Of a stretch of 64,000 bases of DNA, positions 36,253-47,618 are shown in pieces. The notes beneath the pieces were generated by a model that saw only the letters and a program-made list of their open reading frames with translations, had not been told where the DNA came from and ran no database searches. The translations under genes and the position numbers were made by a program. The DNA is taken from the NCBI RefSeq assembly GCF_003576645.1, contig NC_044919.1, positions 19,831,890 to 19,895,889 on the forward strand, in the 5' to 3' direction. The DNA comes from Ipomoea triloba. Lineage: Eukaryota > Streptophyta > Magnoliopsida > Solanales > Convolvulaceae. The first letter of the stretch is position 1. Each line of letters begins with the position of its first letter.

Positions 36253-37549
36253 AAAAAAGATTGGGTGAGTAAGATGTGCTTTCAACCAAAGGGATTTGAT
36301 GTGATGTGACAAGGTGTTGGCATGGTATGTGTAGCCAAGGACGTTAAATGTAGCGGCGCTTCTTGGGGTGCAACCCAAGGTTCTTATGTAAATATTTTAA
36401 TTTATTTTCTAGTTTTCTTGTGTTTTTAGAACTAACTCTTGTAGGGACATACTTGAAATGGAATACTATGGAGGAAAATGTGCAAAAAAGTTGGAGAAAA
36501 TTGTCAAGGCTCTCCCCACGATCATGGGAGAGGCCTTGGTCGGGACTGATTCCTAATCACAAGCTCCTTACGATCGTGGGGGAGGTCGTGATCGGTTCTG
36601 AACCATGGTCATGAACTCCCCACGGTTGTGGTAAAGTTTGTGATAGGGTCTGGACCCTGGTCACGACCCGGCCACGGGACATAGTAGAGGTACAAAGTTT
36701 TACCCTTTAAATACTCCCATTCTTCATTCTATCTTTCTTCCCCACGAAAATCAAACCTACACACGAAGGTATTGCTCCCATTGTTCATATTTCTCTAATC
36801 TTTTGAGCCCCAAAGCTTTAATCTCTTCAAAGAATCATCCATTTAAGGTAAGAACTTCAATCTTACATCTTCCATCTTTAAGTTCTTGAAGTTTTTTTCT
36901 CTCTAGAAATTGGATTGTTAGTCTACATTATTCCATACTTGTTGATGATTGAAACATGAATATATTGCTCATTCTTGCATGTTAGAACACTTTTATGATG
37001 AAAACTTGTGGACATTTAATTGAACTCTTGTGATTGCAAAACATTGAAGAACCCTAGTTTCAATTTGGAAATTTTACAAATGCATTTGTTGATAAGTTGT
37101 TGCATGATTTAAATTGAAGTTAGAATTGTGTTCCTATATGTTTTCCATGATCCATTGTGATGAGAATTGCACTTTTATTACACTTGTTGTTCACTTTTGA
37201 ATAATTCACATGCTATTGACTCCATTGTTGCATTGAAGAAGAAGTTGACTTGTTGACCATGAATATGAAATTCACTTGAAAATATTTTCCTGAATATGAT
37301 GATTGGTCTATTTGCTATGCTCTGAATATGATTGTTCTAAGGATATTTTGAGATGAATTGGTAAAAAAAAAAAAGGAGAGGAATTCGTAAAAGAGATGAG
37401 GAATTATGAAAAAAAAATAGAGAGGAAACAGAAGAGGATTTTGTGAGGCAAGTTTTGTGATTGCTATTGTCTTGACTGTGGTGAGAATTGATGAGTGTGT
37501 GCTATATTTTTCACTTGTGGATCATGGGGAATGGAATCCTTTGTTTTAA
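36253..37549 (+). other. Athila 3' untranslated-type sequence with GC-rich palindromes
   Basis: GACGTTAAATGTAGCGGCGCT and a G-rich block lie at 36331-36376. Three copies of a CTCC(C/T)(C/T)ACG(A/G)T(C/T)(A/G)TGG-like unit with CGATCGTGG palindromes occupy 36510-36670. A potential intron begins at GTAAGAAC (36847) and could end at the TTTGTAG just before 37560. No ORF is supported. Confidence 0.5.
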
Positions 37550-38590
37550 GACTTTGTAGGGAGACATACCAAGAAGAAAGGAGTATGCTAGAAAGAGAAA
37601 GCATGATGTTGCTAGAACTAGCTGAGAACCGGAGGTAGATGAGCGTTCAGATGATGAGGAGAATTGGGAAGAAGAAGAGCAAGATACATTGTCGGGAATA
37701 GGAGATTGCAATTGAGTGCCACGGATTTGGGAAAATGGTTCGTTTGGGAGCTGCTACGGGGTGCAAAAATTGGTCTCACACCCTAATGGTTGAAAATCTA
37801 TGAATGGAGAGAAAACACATATGACCCTTTGGTGTATGAATTTGTGGCAACCCTCAAGACTTGGAAAGAGAGATACCATAACAAATCATCCATCTCATTC
37901 ACCCCTTTCCAACATGGAATACAAAATATCGGTGAATGAGTTGGGAGTTCTTTTAGGACTTCACATCGAAGGAGACTAAAGAAACTCATGCTATTTAGGC
38001 TACCATGCCGACTTTTATTACAATAGGGAGGTCACAACGTATTGGAGAAAGCTATACAACGATGTGGTGGTTTGGGATGCGGTAAAGACCAATGCAAAGT
38101 GCATTGTGATGAATGATATGAAGCCAATTCGGTATGTGTTGGCAGTGAACTTCACAGGGAGAATTTCTAATTTTCACAAAGTTTACCAGAATGGCCTCTA
38201 TCATTTATGGAGTTTGGAGATGGGAAAAACCGTGAACATGGGTGTGGTGTGCAAGAAATGGTTGACCACCTAAAGTCAAGACAACACCACCAACATCTTT
38301 ATTGGGCCCTAGCTCTCTAGGCTTTGTCAAGGCCTTGATTTAGAATGAAAATTGACGAGAGAAGAGAGTTGCTTTAATGTTATTCATCACCATAGCCAAA
38401 CTCAATCGAGCAAAGCTCACCCCGATTGAAGAAGGTGAAGAAGAGGCCCCAACTAAAACACCTATTCCAAGCATGCCCAAAATTCCTTCACACTTTGCAA
38501 CCGCCCATGATTGGGATTCAACTTCATCTTGAGCACATGACGGACTTGAGGACACAAAGAGAAGAGATCTGGAGGCATGGCCAGGCTATT
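37550..38590 (+). pseudogene. Athila ORF1/envelope-like protein fragment
   Basis: In changing frames one reads an acidic start (EPEVDERSDDEENWEEEEQD), then EWRENTYDPLVYEFVATLKT, then KVYQNGLYHLWSLEMGKTVN and MGVVCKKWLTT (to 38273), then a tail to about 38560. These resemble the Athila ORF1-type proteins. At least three stops and several frameshifts are present. It lies after the protease fragment without RT or integrase between. Confidence 0.6.
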
Positions 38591-39166
38591 GAGGACCTTT
38601 AGTTCTAATTCACTCATCACTTTTACCCACCATTCTTTGATGGTGGTGGATGATGTGAAACAATGAACACTAAACTAAAAAACCACAAGGAACGGCAACC
38701 AAATCTGGACAGATTTCACAGTAACTTTGAAGAATTTTCAGGAATTTTAAGGATGATATTTTGACACAAAATTTTTATGGAACTACATAAGGTCAAGTTT
38801 CATATCTCCAGGAAAAAAAATTCAATTGAGAATATAGAAATAGTTGTTTTGAAGTTCACTTTCTAAAGTAGCAGGTTGGAAATTCTAGCAGAAACTAGAT
38901 CAAATGAAGATCAGATTTCAACAAATTTTCTATGTTTGTGTATGAATAATTTTAGCCATATTTTTACATGCAATATTTGTGAGTTATCTACTACCAAAAA
39001 AAATTTTAGATAAAAAAAATAGCAGTAACAGTTTTTTTGGGTTTTTATTTCTGACAGTGTAGATCGAAAAATTTTTTGGCAGCTAGAAAACATAACCTGT
39101 ATTGTTGGGTAAAATCACGATCTTTTTTTGTGCATGGAATCAACCACAAGCTCTAATACCAATTTG

Positions 39167-39316
39167 AAACGGATCCTTCGGGGATGATCTCAAGAATCAA
39201 TTCTCCAAAGAAATCTAACGGGTGCTCGATATTTTCCTCACAAATTCAGCAGGTACAATAACAATTATGATTTTTGGTGTTGGAGATGGAATTGGTTGAT
39301 GTTGGGGCTGGTTTGG
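39167..39316 (-). repeat. Inverted repeat arm, right, next to a primer-site-like motif
   Basis: The reverse complement matches 35547-35695. On the minus strand the arm ends GGATCCGTTTCA and is followed by AATTGGTATTAGAGCTTG, close to the initiator-Met primer site TGGTATCAGAGC, so the arm may be the end of an LTR of a minus-strand element. Bases 38591-39166 hold no supported gene. Confidence 0.55.
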
Positions 39317-39529
39317 GGGATTATTTTTTTGTTTTTTACATTGATATTTCCGCCACACCTTGGTCTTAAATGATAAGGAATTGATGGCACTACAAGATTG
39401 GCAATATCTTGATAAGCCTAAAAACACCTCACAAATCACATGAGAGAACACAAAATGCCTGAGCATTTTATGATTTTTATTAACTTCATTGATCTATCTC
39501 TCTAAAAATTCTGGTTGTGTTTAGCTGTC

Positions 39530-39742
39530 ATGGAAGTTACTCTTGATGTTGGAACTGTCTATGCGACAGTTTACCCCAATTTTAACGTATCCTTAAATGA
39601 TCCTCATCTATTGGATATGTTTAAAATCCAAGTTCACATTGTTGGAGCCAAGCAAACAGATGATGTTATTGAAGCAACTCTGCATTATCAAATGTCTTAT
39701 CGACTGCAAGACTATGTATTCGATACGAAGATTCCAGGATGA
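39530..39742 (+). pseudogene. Movement-protein-like fragment, possibly of an endogenous pararetrovirus
   Basis: An ATG at 39530 opens about 70 codons ending at TGA 39740-39742. The alternating beta-strand pattern with a central N-D-P motif and a later A-T-L-H-Y-Q-M segment resembles the core of 30K-type plant movement proteins, found in caulimovirid-like sequences integrated in many plant genomes. It is a small internal fragment with no capsid, protease or RT beside it, and the chromovirus LTR-like sequence begins just after it. I base this on pattern only; a search is needed to confirm. Confidence 0.35.
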
Positions 39743-39748
39743 AGAGAT

Positions 39749-40236
39749 TCTAGATTTGATTTAGGACTCTTTTTCCCATTGTGTTTAGGACTACAATGCT
39801 GCCCCTATACCTATAAATAGGGCACAACCATATCAGCTTTAAGGAGGTTTTCATTAAACAAAATTCTTAAGTTTTTCTTTACACTTGTGTAAGAAACATT
39901 ATGGCTAGTTGTGGACTCAATTAGTGGATAGTTCGTGAACTCGACTAGCAAGTTGATTCGTGGATTGGAATCAATATTCCTTTTTTCAACCATAGATTTT
40001 GGTTCGTGGATGGATTCTTGAATCGAAGGAAACTAGATTTTACTCTAGTTGATTGAAGATTGCATCATTGAGGTACTTAAATGTCAATGGGATTCTTCTA
40101 AGTCTTTAAGGATTCAGAACTAATAGTTTCTTGTGAGGTCTAAGGTATTTTGATCAATCTCTATCCTTGCCTTGGGAGCTATCTTAGGACAATACTCCAT
40201 CTTATTTGAACATTGGACTAGGTTCATATCAGAAGG
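39749..40236 (+). repeat. Chromovirus LTR-derived segment, copy 1
   Basis: Matches parts of 53455-54085 and 58433-58925, with a TATAAATAGGG core promoter-like block, CTTAAGTTTTTCTTT, and an end GACTAGGTTCATATCAG shared with the 58925 copy. No ORF. Bases 40237-40439 hold nothing recognisable. Confidence 0.8.
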
Positions 40237-40439
40237 GCCCTATAAAATATCAGAAGTTGTGTTCCTGGGGACTTATTGACTGGAAACCATGAAAGGCAGG
40301 CAGGTGGACAGGACTTGAAATGCTCACCATCTGAAGATGTTTTACCAATAGATTAGATTTTTTTTCTTTAGATAATATGATGTAGGCACTCAATGGCCAT
40401 ATTAGTTGGTGTATTATTTAGACTTTAGAGTAAAAGAAT

Positions 40440-40990
40440 TTGTTAGTTTGAGCAAAATGTGTTCAAGAAGTCGGTCGACTTAGGTCTTTTCAAGCCTTAA
40501 GAAGAAAATGGAGGTTAGGAGTTTGCAGTGAGGAGCTGAGCAGTTGCCTTTCCTAGTGAAGTTGGTCGACTTAAGAAGAAGAGAGAGGTTTGGAGTTTGC
40601 AATCAGGAACTGGCCCGTCGCCCTTCCTAGCGAAGTCGGTTGACTTAGGCCTTTTCAGGCCTTAAGAAGAAAAGGGAGGTTTAGAGTTTACAGTCAGGAG
40701 CTGGCCAGTCACCTTTCCAAGCGAAGTCGGTCGACGTAGGCCTTTTTAGGCTTTAGGAAGTAAATGGAGGTTAGGAGTTTGCAGTAACGAGCTGAACAGT
40801 CCCCCTTCTTAGTGAACTTGGTCAACTTAGGCCTTTTAAGTCCTTAAGAAGAAAAGGGAGGTTTGGAGTTTGCAATCACGAGCAGACCATTCGCCATTTC
40901 TAGCATATTCGGTCGACTTAGGCCTTTTCACGCCTTAAGAAGGGAAGAGAGGTTTGGAGTTCACAGTCAGTAGCTCATCAGTCTCCCCTC
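40440..40990. repeat. 91-bp tandem repeat, about 6 copies
   Basis: (G/T)TCGGT(C/T)GAC-like unit starts lie near 40470, 40561, 40635, 40726, 40817 and 40908. Spacing is 91 bp, with one unit of 74. Probably the 3' untranslated array of the second Tat element, analogous to the 95-bp array at 981-1615. Confidence 0.85.
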
Positions 40991-41134
40991 TAGGTGAGGT
41001 TGTTCTCATTGGGCAGTCAGCCCTATCCGCTGAGGGACTTAGCAAAATTTGTAAATTCAAAATTGTGAACAGACGAATGACTAGAAACAAAATAAAGTGT
41101 ATTCAAAAGGAACTCCACTTGGGAGTCGAGTACT

Positions 41135-41400
41135 TTAGATGAAATTAAAAGGTGTAAAGGAAAAAAAAATATTGTCTACCCTAACTGGTTGATGGCCAGC
41201 AGTCTCCTCCGTTGGCCCAATGGAAATGCTACTCAAGGCAACAATAACATCAGCAGCCAGACGGCGTCTTTGTAGAATACCGAATGTCTGTTCCTCCCCT
41301 TCCAAGTTTAGGAGGGTAGATGCGGCATCCCTAGCCAGAGTTTGGCGATTGCTAGCTGAGTCCAAATACTCAGTATCCGGCGGGATCTGCTAGCCGCCTT
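41135..41400 (-). pseudogene. Unassigned ORF in the second Tat remnant
   Basis: About 85 codons on the minus strand, reading through the ATG at 41365 (MDSASNRQTLARDAASTLLN) to a stop at 41135. Composition is charged and not repetitive. It lies between the 91-bp array and a MITE. No domain is recognised; it may be part of the Tat element. Confidence 0.25.
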
Positions 41401-41459
41401 GTCCTACGCCTTGCTGGTCCAGGACCGCATCCCCCTTGTTAGGTACGGGGATAGTTGGG

Positions 41460-41725
41460 GGTTGTTAGTATGGGTTTGCAATTCAGTTCGATTTATCCAA
41501 TCGAACCAAACTGAACCGAACTAGTAATATACCAAAAAATCGAACGATTCAAGATTCTTATAAATCGGTTTAACCGAACCGAACCCAACCGAATGATTTG
41601 GTAAAAACCGAACCGAATACTATTTAATTTTAATAATAATAATAATAATAATAATCATAATAATAATAATAACAACAACAACAACAACAACAACAACAAT
41701 AATAATAATAATAATAATAAAGAAG
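41460..41725. mobile_element. CGGTT-rich MITE-like end plus (TAA)n microsatellite
   Basis: Many copies of CGGTT/AACCG motifs (AACCGAACCGAACC) fill 41490-41610, followed by (AAT)n and (AAC)n from 41630 to 41720. Such sequences form hAT-type MITEs in plants. I find no clear second terminus, so the element may be truncated. Confidence 0.35.
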
Positions 41726-43563
41726 TAAATCTAAGTCCCTTGATGCTTGCACCGTCGTTCAGTTTCTATTCTCTTTGGTATCTCTCTTAAATATTTTATT
41801 TGATTTCTTTATAACATGTTCTCTACTTTGCACTTTTGTTGTTTGCCGCAATTGTTCTTTACCTCACAACTAGTACTTAGTAGTATGTTTGAACTTTAAA
41901 TTGCTATTTTGTTATATAGTGTTTATATTTTAGATATGAATCCCTAGAACTTTTGCTTGTCCTCAAGTAATTACCAAGGACAATCCACAATCCAAGCAAT
42001 GAACTGATCACACTTTCTCCCTACATAACCAAACAAACCACCAACCAACTCATGACAACCTAACCTGCTTCAAGAATCATCTCAGAATCACGAATGAGTT
42101 CCCCTCTCAGGTCAATAACCGAGCACCAGAATTAAGGTAGATTAAGACCCTGTATGCACATGTACTCAGTTGAGATTATGCAGAACTGGCTTAAGATGAG
42201 ATCCCATAGACTTGCCCTTCATACTCCCATAGATCAACTCTAAAACTGCATGCTAAGATCAAATAGGTCTTTATTCGGCTTGTAATGGGGCTAAGGGTGA
42301 GTGGCTAAACAAAGAAGGGGTATGGAAAAATAAACAAAGGAGAGAATATCACACCTATTCACAATTAAATCTAGAAGAGATACTGTAAGTATAGACAGTG
42401 GAGCAAAATACACTTGAGAACATAAGAGCACTCTAAAACAATGGGGTTGGACACAACTTTTCTAGCAACATGACTTGCACTTTTATTCATCTTTTTTTTT
42501 TCTTTTCTTTCACAAACTTTCATCACTTCCAAACTTTTTCTCAAACAACAATTTTTTTCTTTTCTTTTCTTTTCTTTCAATCTTTTTTTTTCTTTTCTTT
42601 TCTACCATCAAACAACTTTCTTTTCTTCAAAACAAAACAACCAGCTGATTCCTTTCACCAAACCCCCACACTAGGACAAAAATAACAAAAGTAGTTCAAA
42701 AATAAGCTCCAAAAAAAATCTCTTCTAAATTAAAGAACAAATGCTACATTCTCTCTAAGGGTGGATGGAAACATGTGGCTAAAGGCTAAAGGTTAAATAA
42801 TAGGGTTAAACAAGAAAAAACAATAACAAAAATTGGGGTAAAGTGCTTAGCACTTATTAAACAAAAACAAGGCTCAAATGGGACAACTAGGAAAAATAAT
42901 TATAATAAAGGGTAGGTTTAAAGGCTTGGGCTAACAACAATGGCCTAAATCACTTCAAAGCGTGCAAATTCTAGACTTCACTATGAGACCACTGAGACAA
43001 GCTATGGCAAAACAAATATCATTGGAATTCCACATAAGCCTTCACTAGCAATGCATAACACACAGGATCAAGAATTAAGTTAGAGGTTAACCCAGCTATT
43101 AACAAGAGACTGAATTAAACAAAAGCTCAACCTTGAATAATCCATGACAAGCTAGGCTGTACAAGTATCACCAAATCAAGCCACCAACCAACAAGAGGAA
43201 AGTGGTCACAATTTCAAAACAAGGAAAATAGACTACGCACAGTTATGCACAATGAGTCCTTCAAGCAAAGTACAACAAAAGTTTTATTTTCAAAACCAAA
43301 ATAGCCCCCCCCCCCTCCCACACACTAAAACCTGGACATCGCCCTCGATGGACAAACAATTAAGCACAATAGAGGGCATTCAAAGAATAAAATCAATAAT
43401 GAAGTACAAATTCAAAACTAATAGAGAGAGAAATTAAAAGAGTTAAGAAACTGAACCTTCAAGTCTAGATGCAATGAAGAAAAATGGAAGAAAAAACTTT
43501 AGAACCTGAGGAAGGCAACAATGGTGCACACAAGGAAGTTGGAAAAAATGGAAGAAAAAAAAA

Positions 43564-43617
<54 letters not shown>

Positions 43618-44352
43618 TTTTGTGATATGGGTCATGGCCGTGAGGGTGGCCATGAGGGTGGCCGTGACCCCGAGGCCTGCAAAGTGCATTTTTCACTTTA
43701 ATCAGCTGAAATAGTCACGGGCGGGGTCATGGCCGTGAGGGTGGCCGTGAGGGCGGCGCTCTGTTCTGCAATTCGCCCGTTTTCCGCGCCAAGTACTCAT
43801 TTTCACCTGTAGATCAATTCAAAACAATTCCAAAGCACTCCTACACCTAAACACATCATAAACACAAAATTTCCAACCATTCCCCACACTCTTCAAAGCA
43901 AAATAAATCAATTCTCACTCAAGTATTCCCTAGTTAAACCTCTTGAAAACCAAAAAAAGACTAAAATCTAAAATCTAACTAAAGCAAATAAAGTAAATGC
44001 AATAAAATAGAATGCAAGAAAGTAAAGGATAACATGGGGTGCCTCCCACGAAGCGCTAAGTTTAATGTCGCTAGCTCGACTCAACCTCTCAAGATCAACC
44101 ATCATTGGATTGAAGAAAGAACATCCCATCCTTCCTAGCAACTTTCTCTTCAAGATAGTGTCTCAAATGGTGGCCATCAACAAATTCCTTTATGCACAAG
44201 TCCACCACCTTAAAACTCAAGCATTGTTCCTCCATGAACTCAAAATTCAAGCATACGACTCTTTCATCAAGCCCATTCTTATTTTCCCCTTGATTTTCCT
44301 TTTCTTGAGCAAGTAAAGAGAACCTTAGGTCTTCTTTATGCACTAAAATGAA

Positions 44353-45364
44353 TTACTTGGACATGAAAATTAGCCAATGGGGGCCTCCACATTCAAAAAT
44401 ATTGATACCTCCCGGTTTCCAAGTTAGTCTAAAGTTCTCACCCAAGGGAGTATCATCAAATGAAAGACATACCTCGTTTGTGCCACCAATTTCATCAACT
44501 ATATCATTCTTGAGCACTTCTTCACTTGGACCATCTTTAAGGTGATCTTTATCACCATTCCCTTGCAACTTCACACTTTCTTCCCAATTCAAAGTTTCCA
44601 TTTCAATTCCCTCATTCACTTTCTCATCATCATCATCTTCATCCTCATTCTCCTCTTCATCATCCCCTTCACTTGGCGTGAACAACTCATGTATAACATC
44701 TTCATAAGGATTTGAACTTTGAATGGGTTCTTGAGTTGTCAAGCCTTTTCCTTGAGTCTTAAGATCTTCCAATTGAGCTTGTAACATGTTCATCTGGATG
44801 ATTAAGTTATTCATCATGGACCTCGTCTCCTCATCAATAGGTTGGCTTGCTTGTGGAGGTTCTTGATAGAATGGCTCTTGAGGTTCCCATTGATTATTGG
44901 CATATTCTTCCTCACTTGGTCTCATGGGATATCCAGCATCCTCAATGTCATCATCGGGTACAATAGTGACTCCCCAACACCTAGCCAATGCTAAGGTTTC
45001 CTCACCTAATTCATACCTCCCAATACTTTGTGAATGAGTGTGATGATCATATGGAGGTTGAGTGTTTTGGGGGTATGGTGTGTAATGAATGTGTGAGGGG
45101 TAGGGATTTGAAGAGTAATCTTGTGGTGGGTAAGGATATTGTGATGGATTGAAATCTTGTGAAGGTTGTGGGTAAGGATTTTGGTAGTTTGGAGTGTATT
45201 GAGAGTATGAGTTTTAAGGGTTGAATTGTGGTGGATGAATATTTTGGGATTGAGCATCATAGTAATGGTTAGGAGGTGGGGCTTGAGTTGTGCAAGGATT
45301 TCCATAACCATCATATTGGTTGCCCTCATAAGATTGACAATCATAGTATCCTTCTTGATCCATC
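44353..45364 (-). pseudogene. Athila-type gag-like protein, one in-frame stop
   Basis: From ATG 45364 the frame reads a Y/P/Q-rich N-terminus (MDQEGYYDCQSYEGNQYD), a TAA stop near 45215 where glutamine is likely, then continues in frame to a conserved-looking segment (LARCWGVTIVPDDDIED), an acidic region (EENEDEDDDDEKVNEG) and ends GGPHWLIFMSK. The same P/Y-rich style occurs at 26157. There is no zinc knuckle or capsid core. It is the only long ORF of its element, consistent with a non-autonomous derivative. Confidence 0.55.
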
Positions 45365-45535
45365 ATGGAACATCCCTTTCAATCAAATCAAAAGAAATAG
45401 ACTTGTAGGCACATTAGCACTTTTTTTTTTGAATGGTGATTAAATAAAAAAAAACAAAAAAAAACTTGATCTCCTAAGAATTCACTAATTTTAATGTTAG
45501 AAATAAAACAATCACACAATACAACCAAATAAACC

Positions 45536-45560
45536 AATCCTCGGCAACAACGCAAAAATG
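45536..45560 (-). other. Decayed Athila primer binding site
   Basis: The minus strand reads TTGCGTTGTTGCCGAGGA just outside the LTR end. It matches the Athila site TGGCGCCGTTGCCGGGGA apart from a few changes, several of them C to T or G to A. Confidence 0.6.
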
Positions 45561-46762
45561 TGATGAGTATAATTGTGAGTGTAAAAGAGGGTGTAAATGT
45601 CGTTCTGCTGAGGATTGGGACTATGGCACGTATTTGTATGATATGTGGAATTCTAGGCACTAAAGTATTGGAATTCACTAGAATCCAAGCAAACTAAGAT
45701 TAAGGAATGGAAATAAAATAATGGAAAATAAATAAGGGATAAACTATATGAAAAAAAAATGGGTCAGATTAGGGGTATTGCAATCTTGATGCTCTAACAA
45801 ACTTAGAATTAGGGAAAAACAATTAACCAAGGGATTTATTGGCAATGCACTCAAGAATTCAAGTTAGCTACTTTCGTAATCAATAACAAGAATTAGGCTA
45901 AGATTGCCCCACTTTCGTGATGCATCAATCATAACCTTAAACACAAAAGCATTATAACCCCCAAATTACCCATATTCTCATAGTAGGAAAAATTGGGTTG
46001 AAATTGGTTAGGCTAAGTCTTTCACCCAACTTTCGTTGTGATGAAATCATCTCCAAAACAAATCAATAAAAGCTACGCATCAATTATCAATAAGAGAAAT
46101 TTATAATCCAATTCAAACATAAAAACACTAGGTTAATTAATTATCCCCTTTATGCAATAATAATAAACCCAGCATCAAGAATAGCAATAGAACCCTAATC
46201 CAAACCCAAAAGCTAACTACTCATGCATCATAAAAGCAAACAAAGCAAAGCAATAACAAATCATCATAAATACTGCAAGAAATCTGAAAAGAAAGTAAAT
46301 AAAGGAATAAGAGAACTTTACTATAATGAAGAACAATTCCAACTTCAATCCGTGATTCCAAGCTTGAAATTAAATAATCTAATATAAAACTAAGCTAAAC
46401 TATGCAAGGGAAATCTAAAGAGAAGAGAGAAAAATAGACTAAAACTAACTAGGGTTGGGAACTCCTTAAATTGTAGAGAATATGTAGAATATATAGGAGA
46501 TAGATGGGCCTTGGGCCCATGAGGCAACTTCTAATTCTTTTCCAATTCTTATTTTTGTTTCCTTTCCTTCCTTAGGTAATTTCCTTTTCTTCCAAAACTT
46601 ATCCAAAATGTTCCAAAATTTTTCCTTTGTTGCTCCTTATGGATAATTCAACCCTGGGACAATATAACACACAAACAATTCTAAATTTCACTAGGATAAA
46701 GAAAATAAGCATCAAAACAACTAAAATAAGGGGTGAATTATTGTACAAAATAGTAGATATCA
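45561..46762 (-). repeat. LTR of the minus-strand Athila relative
   Basis: 1202 bp with TG at 45561 and CA at 46761-46762. No ORF. The left partner LTR was not found. Confidence 0.6.
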
Positions 46763-47423
46763 CCAACTGCCCTGTCGAGTGACCAACCATCTTTCTTCCT
46801 CGCTATCGTGCTGTAGTTCTCGTGTGTGAAGGCTAGTTGCTTTAACGGCCTATGCTCGCCGTTGGGGGTTAAGACTAACCTTCCTCCACGGGTTCCTATT
46901 TGGTATATTATGTTGCCCTTGTTGCTCGATGATAGGGGGTTGGCTTCGAGGGCCCAGATAGTCAGGGACCAAATTTGCCGAGCATTGCCTATCACACGAA
47001 GTAGATACCCGTGTTCTCTCGGGTGATCGATCTTTGTTGTTTGCTCTCTTCATGTAGTCACGCCTGGAGGGGTTCGCCGTGGCGGGTGATCATGCTGCAA
47101 GGCTATGAGGAGGCGTTCTGCATCTTTTAGCACGGTAGGACGGGTCTAACCGATTGGGTCTGAGCGACATCAACAACCAGCTGTATGGTTGAACGGACCT
47201 CATTCCTATCGGGGTTTTCCAGATTTTCTTCTCGAGGGGTTATAGGCTAACTAGACGGTGCGCGGGAAGTAGGTCTGTTAAGGGTTTCCTATAAATCTCA
47301 GACCAACCTGTAAGTTTGAGTATGTCGTCGTGTGGTCGCCATGATATAGGGTTTCGGGATTTGTGTATTAGGTTTGAGGACCGAACGTAAACTTTTCATT
47401 TTGATCCCCACAAACGGCGCCAA
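46763..47423 (-). mobile_element. Second Tat-type element, gag-side remnant and primer binding site
   Basis: On the minus strand TTGGCGCCGTTTGTGGGGA (47424-47406) directly follows ACCAACA, matching the Tat primer site. Inward lies GC-rich DNA with broken ORFs (one of 85 codons, 46738-46995). The Athila relative at 41726-46762 interrupts it, and the 91-bp array further left probably belongs to its 3' end. Confidence 0.6.
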
Positions 47424-47618
47424 TGTTGGTTTTATGACTTTTGGGCAGTCAACGGTTGACCAACATCACCGTTAACATAAAGAATATATGTGAAAATATA
47501 GAGAAATATATAGAGAGAATATATGTATTGTATTACTGAACATTGTTTGTCCCTTTTCATATGTTTCGGGGGGGGGGGGGGCGTGGTTCTAAGTATACAT
47601 ATTTTGGGCCTAGAGCTT
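47424..47618 (-). repeat. LTR part of the second Tat element
   Basis: Starts TGTTGGTTTTATG next to the primer site. The palindrome GTCAACGGTTGAC is at 47448-47460 and a run of 14 G at about 47568. The right limit is unclear because duplicated DNA begins at about 47619. Confidence 0.4.

Larger units (their letters stand above)
41726..46762 (-). mobile_element. Minus-strand Athila-related element, no pol
   Basis: On the minus strand: LTR 46762-45561, a decayed primer binding site, a gag-like ORF (45364-44353), the GTTAAACTTAGCGCT/GGGAGGCACCCC block at 44080-44035, a G-rich tract at 43318-43305 after CATCGAGGGCGATG, and CTTGAGGACAAGCAAAAG near 41945, a motif that precedes the 3' LTR in Athila elements. 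No protease, RT or integrase and no left LTR are found. The rest of 41726-44352 is low-complexity (TTTTC-rich 42480-42600; (TTA)n 43565-43617) with GC-rich GGCCGTGA repeats at 43620-43770. Confidence 0.65.

Noticed and set aside
43465..43714. ORFs with poly-Asn or poly-Leu on either strand
   Set aside because: They translate a (TTA)n microsatellite and have no other coding support.
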